From assembly GCF_000251105.1 (NCBI RefSeq), contig NC_017034.1:62001-126000 (forward strand): a stretch of DNA of 64,000 nucleotides, given 5' to 3'. Origin of the DNA: Methanocella conradii HZ254 (GTDB lineage: Archaea; Halobacteriota; Methanocellia; Methanocellales; Methanocellaceae). Shown here in pieces: positions 58,860-64,000 of this stretch (positions are counted from its first letter, which is position 1; each line of letters opens with the position of its first letter). The position numbers and the translations under genes are program-made. The notes under the pieces were generated by a model that was not told where the DNA came from, did no database searches, and saw only the letters and a program-made list of their open reading frames with translations.

Positions 58860-61139
58860 CTAAATGCGCCTCATCGCCGCTGCGACTTGCTCCCTTTTTG
58901 CCTCCTTAACGAAATAGCCCCCATCCGGCCCTTTATCGATTACGCCCTTATCGGAAAGCTCTTTCATGCAGCGGCACACCACGCTCTCCTTTATGCCAAG
59001 CTCCCTGGCGGCCTCCGCGTTGGAGATGCCAGGCTTCTCCAGGATGAGGCGCAGCATCCCGCCCGTGACCTTGCGGCGCATTAGCGAGAAGATGAGCTGC
59101 GCCTCCTCGCTGTAAGAATCAGAGTTAGTGAAGTATCGGACGTACTTTCCGTCAATCCTGCTCGCCACTATCTTGTGGCTCATCCCCAGGATGGATAAAT
59201 GATAACGCGCCGTTCCCAGGTTGATGCCAGTCCCCCTGACTATCTCGTAGAGCGAGGAGCCCGGGTTCCTGGAGATGAAATCCATTATCCGGTCACGGTT
59301 CCCGTTCTTGCTCATGCGGGCCTTCGCCCTGGCCACCGTGCCCACGCAGATGAAACGTAAAAAGAGGTAAACTAGAGCCGAGAAAGCGAAGCCTGCCACC
59401 GCGCCCATGCCTATGACGAGAACCCTCCCTCCGCTCACGTAATAGACGGTGCCATTACCGGCCACGCTCAGGTGGCTTACGTCGGGGCCTATCCTCCTGC
59501 TCCAGCACAGCGTCCCGTTCCGGTCGAAGGCGTATATCCCGGAAACGTATGCGCACCTCGTCTTGTTAAACACAACGGGCGACTCGTAGTTCACGCTGCG
59601 GAAGTACGCGTAGACCATGCCATTTCCATTGATGACCTCTGGCACCGATGCGTCGGAAATGATGACGCTCCCATATTTGCCATCGCCTCCATTAGCGGAA
59701 ATGTAGCAAACCTCGGGCGCGCTACTCTCGTTCACGGTAACCAGCACCGGGTCATCGACGGGGAACGTGTAGTCCCATAACAAGCTGCTATCGCTTATGT
59801 TAAAAGCCATGAGGGTCTCGCTGGCCAGGGCCGTCAGGCTTGGGGCGGTGCTATACGGAGAATGGTCGTTGAGGGAGCTATTCGTGGCATAGCCGATGCC
59901 ATCGCATGCGCACACGTACCTATCTGCGAAGAAGCACGTCCTGGACACTTCCCTGCCCTCAGGGCTAAGCGTTATGAGGTATAGCTTGCTAGCCTGCCCG
60001 GTAAAGTTGCCATATGGTATAAGGTCCCTGCTTACATACTCCATGTAAACGTTGCCCTTCGAGTCGAACGGCATCGGCCCATAAATCCTGAAATCGCCTT
60101 TAGATTCCCGCGTCTCATTGAATATTGTCAAGTATGTGAAGGGAGGGATGCTATCGAGGCGAGCGGACCATCTAATCGTCCCATCACGGTCGAGGGCAGC
60201 TATGCCGCTCGACAGCGGCGCATAAAGGGTACCATTATGATACAGGGGCATTGTGCAGCGCCCGCAATACTGCCTGTAAAGCAATTCCCCCGGATAGGCG
60301 GTCCAATATAGCGAGCCATTCGGGTAGTACGCCTGGATAATTGCTGAGGGGACCCGGTAGTCGGTCATGTTGACATACGGTACGCCAGCCCTGTCGACGT
60401 AAGGCGCGAAAGGCTGCGGGTATGATGGGGTCGGCTCCCTCGACGGAACGCAATAGACGTAGCCCTCCTCATCGATGGCCGCCGGGTCGGAGACGTTCGC
60501 GATGGACCATAAAACGCGCCCTTCCCTGTCAATGACGGTCTCATTATAGTAATGGAACACGTAAACCCGGCCATTTGCGGCGTATACCCTGGCGTCGCTA
60601 AAGTCTGGGCCTTTCTCGCGGTCTCGATATGCGTTCTCGGATAAGCTGGCCCTGAGGCTGTCCAGCGGCAGCGCCCACTGCCGCCTGCCATCGGAAGATA
60701 TGGCGATAAGCTCGCCTCTTATCGGCTCGCTGGAGTTTCTGGAGCCAGACGGCTTAAGGTAAACGTAAAGCACGCCGCCGTCGCTAAAAGCGATCGGGTC
60801 GCCTGCCGCTGCGGTGACGTTGCACACGGCCGGCGACACGTATTCGCCCCCTGCCACGCTCCACATGACATCCGGCTGATAGCTCCACCCATAGCAAACG
60901 CTCCACCCGTCAGGTATCCGGTAGTCCCATAGCTCGTTTCCCGCTCTATCGATGGCCTGAATGCGCCCATCCATGAATACGTACAGCGTGCCATCCGTCC
61001 CCGGCATGATGCAGCGCACGTTCTCCAGGCGGCCCACCTGTTCAGTATTTTCCGGGGAGAATAGCATCGCCAGCATGAGGAAGGTTAATAGTAATAGCAG
61101 CGTTACGATGGCTCCCTCGAACACCATCGACTTTTTCAT
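58860..61139 (-). CDS. second membrane-anchored beta-propeller/winged-helix regulator
   Basis: 759 residues, paralogue of 51591-53798 with the same layout. Helix 1 (about 8-29); outside beta-propeller (about 40-590) with GTLYVFMDGRIQAI-, GRVYVFHYYNET- and GTLYAPLSSGIAALDRDG-type blades; helix 2 near 595-620; then winged HTHs DRIMDFISRNPGSSLYEIVRGTGINLGTARYHL and GMLRLILEKPGISNAEAARELGIKESVVCRCM. The linker SKNGNRDRIMDF matches INKNDNRNAILKY of the first. It ends six bases from the convergent NEW3 gene. Different propeller loops imply a different ligand. Confidence 0.85.
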   Translation of the reverse strand: MKKSMVFEGAIVTLLLLLTFLMLAMLFSPENTEQVGRLENVRCIMPGTDGTLYVFMDGRIQAIDRAGNELWDYRIPDGWSVCYGWSYQPDVMWSVAGGEYVSPAVCNVTAAAGDPIAFSDGGVLYVYLKPSGSRNSSEPIRGELIAISSDGRRQWALPLDSLRASLSENAYRDREKGPDFSDARVYAANGRVYVFHYYNETVIDREGRVLWSIANVSDPAAIDEEGYVYCVPSREPTPSYPQPFAPYVDRAGVPYVNMTDYRVPSAIIQAYYPNGSLYWTAYPGELLYRQYCGRCTMPLYHNGTLYAPLSSGIAALDRDGTIRWSARLDSIPPFTYLTIFNETRESKGDFRIYGPMPFDSKGNVYMEYVSRDLIPYGNFTGQASKLYLITLSPEGREVSRTCFFADRYVCACDGIGYATNSSLNDHSPYSTAPSLTALASETLMAFNISDSSLLWDYTFPVDDPVLVTVNESSAPEVCYISANGGDGKYGSVIISDASVPEVINGNGMVYAYFRSVNYESPVVFNKTRCAYVSGIYAFDRNGTLCWSRRIGPDVSHLSVAGNGTVYYVSGGRVLVIGMGAVAGFAFSALVYLFLRFICVGTVARAKARMSKNGNRDRIMDFISRNPGSSLYEIVRGTGINLGTARYHLSILGMSHKIVASRIDGKYVRYFTNSDSYSEEAQLIFSLMRRKVTGGMLRLILEKPGISNAEAARELGIKESVVCRCMKELSDKGVIDKGPDGGYFVKEAKREQVAAAMRRI

Positions 61140-61170
61140 TTATACCACTAGTAGGTACAGTTGATGGTGG

Positions 61171-61197
61171 CATAAATATAGCTTCTCTCACAATTTG
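61171..61197 (-). promoter_or_regulatory. TATA box with shared upstream motif, second regulator gene
   Basis: Minus strand: CAAATTGTGAGAGAAGC, immediately followed by TATATTTATG. Sixteen of 17 motif bases match the right arm at 55256-55272 upstream of the exporter operon. About 32 bases to the start codon. Confidence 0.75.
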
Positions 61198-61204
61198 CTA
61201 ATGT

Positions 61205-61687
61205 TCACTCGCCAGGCTCTGCCGGCATGTCTTTTCCTTTGACGCCATACCGCACGTTGACCGCAATGCCCCTCTTGAAGGCCTTCATCTCGGCGGCGCA
61301 TAGCAGCGCCTGGCCGGTGGCCAGCAGGTTGTCGTTTTTATCTACGAGGATGACCTCTTCGAGCGCCCTTATCTCCGGGTCGCAGTCCAGGACGAACTTG
61401 CAGAAAGCCGTCTTGCCCTTCGCAACGAACGGGGCGGCCTCGTCGTCCATTATGACTCGTTTTTTGGGGAAAGGAAGGGCTTCTTTGAGCCTTTGGCCGC
61501 CATAGGCGCTTAGCGTTAAAAAGCCGTCGCTAGCCCGCAGGGTGGCAATCCGCCTATCGTCCTCCAGTACCTGCCTCACCCTGCCGGTCCTGCCCACCAT
61601 GAGCCTCACGCCATCCGGGAACAGGGCAACTCCTGCACCCCTCCCGAACTGGTAGTCCGCAATAGTACGTATCCTATCAATCATCAT
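61205..61687 (-). CDS. PUA-domain protein
   Basis: 160 residues. A leading domain (1-75) with IADYQFGRGAGVALFPDGVRLMVGRTGRVRQVLEDD precedes a PUA domain (about 78-155): KRVIMDDEAAPFVAKGKTAFCKFVLDCDPEIRALEEVILVDKNDNLLATGQALLCAAEMKAFKRGIAVNVRYG, given as its key segments. It resembles the C-terminal part of archaeal tRNA-guanine transglycosylases. It probably binds RNA; the target is unknown. Overlaps ilvE by 11 bases, so the two are coupled. Confidence 0.82.
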   Translation of the reverse strand: MMIDRIRTIADYQFGRGAGVALFPDGVRLMVGRTGRVRQVLEDDRRIATLRASDGFLTLSAYGGQRLKEALPFPKKRVIMDDEAAPFVAKGKTAFCKFVLDCDPEIRALEEVILVDKNDNLLATGQALLCAAEMKAFKRGIAVNVRYGVKGKDMPAEPGE

Positions 61688-62555
61688 ATATCGGGGTGCC
61701 GGTGGTCATGGTAAGCTCCCTGTAGGCCGCCATAAGCTTTTTCGTTATGGGGCCGGGCTTACCGGTGCCAATGGGCCTGCCATCCACCTTCGTCACGGGG
61801 CAGATCTCCGCAGCCGTGCCGGTGACGAACATCTCATCCGCAGTATACATGTCGAAGTAGCCCATGTTGGCCTCCGATATGGGGATGCCAAGCTTACCGC
61901 AAAGCTCGAACACGGCGCCCCTCGTCACCCCATTCAGGTTAATCTGCACGAACGGCGTCCTTATGGCGCCACCCTTAACCACGAAAATGTTATCTCCTGA
62001 CCCTTCGGCAAGGTTGCCCCGCACGTCGAATATGATTGCCTCGTTGCCTCCCTTAACGTTGGCCTCGAGCTTCGCAAGTATGTTATTCAGATAATTCAAA
62101 GACTTAATATTAGTAGGAAGCGCCTCCGGAGCATTTCTCCGTACGCTCACCGTGACCGCCGACAGCCCTTTTTCATAAAGGTCCCCATACATTGCCCCCC
62201 ACGTCTCGGCAATACATATGACCGTAGGCTTCGGGCATTTATTTGGGTCCAGCCCGAGGTCTCCCTTACCCCTGGTTATGATGGGCCGTATATAGGCATC
62301 CCTCAGGTTGTTCTTCCTGAGCGTTTCGAGGATGATTTCCTTCATCTCCTCCTTGGTGACGGGGGGCGTGAGCATTATAGCCTTCGCGCCATCGTACATC
62401 CTGTCGATGTGCTCGTCCAGCCTGAAAACCTTCCCATTATACGCCCTGATGCCCTCAAAAACCCCGTCTCCGTATAATAAGCCATGATCATAAACTGATA
62501 TCTTAGCGTCATCTTTCGTGTAGAACTTGCCATCTATATAGACATATTCGGCCAT
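61677..62555 (-). CDS. ilvE: branched-chain amino acid aminotransferase
   Basis: 292 residues from ATG 62555 (MAEYVYIDGKFYTKDDAK), eight bases after AGGTG; a longer frame to 62585 is unlikely. Fold-type IV PLP enzyme: DHGLLYGDGVFEGIRAYNG, RRNAPEALPTNIKSLNYLNNILAKLEA (the PLP lysine is the K of NIKSLNY), EAIIFDVRGNLAEGSGDNIFVV and DEMFVTGTAAEICPV. It makes leucine, isoleucine and valine. D-amino acid transaminase is a weaker option. Confidence 0.93.
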   Translation of the reverse strand: MAEYVYIDGKFYTKDDAKISVYDHGLLYGDGVFEGIRAYNGKVFRLDEHIDRMYDGAKAIMLTPPVTKEEMKEIILETLRKNNLRDAYIRPIITRGKGDLGLDPNKCPKPTVICIAETWGAMYGDLYEKGLSAVTVSVRRNAPEALPTNIKSLNYLNNILAKLEANVKGGNEAIIFDVRGNLAEGSGDNIFVVKGGAIRTPFVQINLNGVTRGAVFELCGKLGIPISEANMGYFDMYTADEMFVTGTAAEICPVTKVDGRPIGTGKPGPITKKLMAAYRELTMTTGTPIYDD

Positions 62556-62628
62556 ACAGACACCTTTTGAATAATGGCCACTCAAGCATATAACTCTTAT
62601 GATTTTTGATGAAGAAAGTCTTTAGGCA

Positions 62629-63732
62629 TTGAGCATCTTATTTCGTATCGGTGAGAGCGTGCCCTGCGATGCAGAGGATATGAGGGGCAAGGCCGCCGAA
62701 GCCCTCAAAAATGGGCTGGAGATGGCTAACATGGGCAGGATGATAGACTCAATCGCGTCGTTCGACGAGGCGATAAGGCTGGACCCTGCGTGCGCGGAAG
62801 CCTATAACTGTAAAGGCCTGGTACTGCTACAGCTAAAGAGGTATGACAAGGCGTTCGAGTGCTTCGAGCACGCCATCAAGCTAGAGCCTGAGAACCCAAA
62901 GTTCTGGTACAACAAAAGCATGCTGTTCAGGGAGCTGGGCATGTTCGAGGACGAGGCACAGGCATGCCTCATGTCCTTGAAATACGACCCCGGGTCCGCA
63001 CACGTGTGGCATAGCTGTGCCAGGGCGCTCGCCAGGATCGGCGAGAGCGCGGAGGCGCTATCGTGCATGGAAAAGGCGCTCGAGGCCACGCCGATGGACG
63101 CCAACCTCTGGTCCTACATGGGCTTCTACCAGTCCAGCCTTGGCATGCTGGATGACGCAGTAAAGTCCTTCGGGAAGGCCCTGGCCATAGACCCTGAGAA
63201 TGCCGCCGCCTGGCTGGGAAAAGGCGAGGCGCTTGCCCTGGCAGGAGAGGATGAGGAAGCATTGAAGTGCTTCGACCGCTCGATCGCCTTAAACTGCGGA
63301 ATCGCCAACGCGTGGTACGGCAAAGGCATGATCCTGATTAAGAAAAAATGCTATGAGGATGCCATGCGCATGCTCGACAAGGTTGTCGAGATCCAGCCGG
63401 GCCATGCGGACGCGTGGTTCTATCGGGGCTGCATCCTGGAAGCCATGGGAAAGATAAAGGAAGCCCTGGATAGCTATACCCGCGTGACGGAGGCCGAGCC
63501 TAAGAGCCATGCCGCATGGTTCATGCGCGGCGTCCTTCTCGGCCGCATGGAAGACTATGAGGGCGCAATCCAGTGCTTCGATAAGGCGATCGACATAAAC
63601 CCAAAATTCGCCGCAGCGTGGTACCACAAGGGCCTGTTCTCAAGCATCCTGGGCGATAGCGAGGAGGCGGCCAGGTGTATCTCGCGAACTATTGAGATAG
63701 ACCCGGGCTTCGACCCTAACGCGTATAATTAA
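62629..63732 (+). CDS. TPR-repeat protein, nine or more repeats
   Basis: 367 residues if started at TTG 62629, 350 from ATG 62680; neither has a convincing ribosome site. At least nine tandem 34-residue TPRs span nearly the whole length: repeated AWxxKG/YNCKG starts and ALxCFxxAIxLxP ends, such as ASFDEAIRLDP, ECFEHAIKLEP and QCFDKAIDINP. No membrane segment or catalytic domain. It is a pure scaffold; more repeats than the protein at 23774. Partner unknown. Confidence 0.88.
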   Translation: MSILFRIGESVPCDAEDMRGKAAEALKNGLEMANMGRMIDSIASFDEAIRLDPACAEAYNCKGLVLLQLKRYDKAFECFEHAIKLEPENPKFWYNKSMLFRELGMFEDEAQACLMSLKYDPGSAHVWHSCARALARIGESAEALSCMEKALEATPMDANLWSYMGFYQSSLGMLDDAVKSFGKALAIDPENAAAWLGKGEALALAGEDEEALKCFDRSIALNCGIANAWYGKGMILIKKKCYEDAMRMLDKVVEIQPGHADAWFYRGCILEAMGKIKEALDSYTRVTEAEPKSHAAWFMRGVLLGRMEDYEGAIQCFDKAIDINPKFAAAWYHKGLFSSILGDSEEAARCISRTIEIDPGFDPNAYN

Positions 63733-63770
63733 AAATAGCCTTTTATCTTCAGAATGCTTTTAGTTAATTG

Positions 63771-64000
63771 ATGAACGCTAGAGAGTTCGCCCGCCACATA
63801 GACCACACGCTTTTGAGGCCGGACGCAACCGAAAAGGATATCCTGCGGCTGTGCGAGGAGGCGAAGCTGTATGGGTTCGCATCGGCCTGCGTCGCGTCAT
63901 GCTGGGTCGGGCTGGCCAGGGATAGGCTCCGGGGCAGCAACGTTAAGGCCTGCTGCGTCGTGGGGTTCCCGCTAGGCTCGGAGATCTACCATGCCAAGGC
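63771..64000 (+). CDS. deoC: deoxyribose-phosphate aldolase (5' part)
   Basis: The first 76 residues are present; the frame runs off the right edge. MNAREFARHIDHTLLRPDATEKDILRLCEEA and GFASACVASCWV fit the DeoC N-terminus (IDHTLLxPxAT; FxSxCVxxxxV). It splits deoxyribose 5-phosphate to glyceraldehyde 3-phosphate and acetaldehyde; in archaea it supports the pentose salvage or biosynthetic direction. The active-site lysines lie beyond the window. Confidence 0.9.
   Translation, partial: MNAREFARHIDHTLLRPDATEKDILRLCEEAKLYGFASACVASCWVGLARDRLRGSNVKACCVVGFPLGSEIYHAK

Overview
The window reads as chromosomal DNA of a methanogenic euryarchaeon, most like the Methanocellales (the lineage is an inference). 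Supporting genes are the coenzyme F430 genes cfbD-cfbC-cfbB, the F420 gene cofE, an archaeal histone, ribosomal protein L10e, a group 3 NiFe hydrogenase pair and an archaeal-type initiator tRNA. The DNA is GC-rich and densely packed, with many 4-base ATGA stop/start overlaps and AT-rich promoters.

Layout. 0-2.6 kb: F430 genes, cut at the left edge. 2.7-7.7 kb: two coiled-coil proteins and L10e. 7.7-8.3 kb: non-coding, repeat-bearing. 8.3-11.4 kb: polar amino acid ABC transporter whose permease carries extra extracytoplasmic domains. 11.5-14.1 kb: small genes, acetate transporter, XRE regulator. 14.2-23.8 kb: a redox/transport island with an HdrD-like membrane Fe-S protein, two CxxCH proteins, CcsA, a complete ECF transporter and about seven copies of a molybdopterin-oxidoreductase-like beta domain. 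23.8-28.5 kb: TPR protein, histone, PanE, HflX, ThiI.

28.5-35.1 kb is the most striking part. Three short leader RNAs each lie 24-40 nt upstream of a start codon, in the sense of that gene. All have the fluoride (crcB) riboswitch architecture, including a covarying P1 stem and the loop/3' pseudoknot. They head a Nudix-toroid-enolase operon, a dynamin-like GTPase gene, and an operon with a two-TM protein, an MFS transporter and a helical protein. Enolase is a classic fluoride target; the other genes look like a broader fluoride-response set without a recognisable CrcB/Fluc channel.

35.3-43.9 kb: a frameshifted HEAT-repeat gene, cofE, then a long leftward cluster with MinD, DUF2226-like and roadblock proteins, NiFe hydrogenase subunits, a V4R-like protein and a ferredoxin. 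44.3-50.7 kb: SprT-like protein, AroD, dihydropteroate synthase-like protein, PHP protein, an Lrp-led gene set, TatA and tRNA-iMet.

51.5-61.2 kb is a second unusual system. Two paralogous membrane proteins, each with an extracytoplasmic PQQ-like beta-propeller, a membrane segment and two cytoplasmic winged helices, flank a gluzincin peptidase and an ABC-2 exporter with a NEW3-like surface protein. Related motifs sit directly upstream of the TATA boxes of these transcripts, suggesting one regulon controlled by membrane-anchored transcription factors. 61.2-64 kb: PUA protein, IlvE, TPR protein and the start of deoC.
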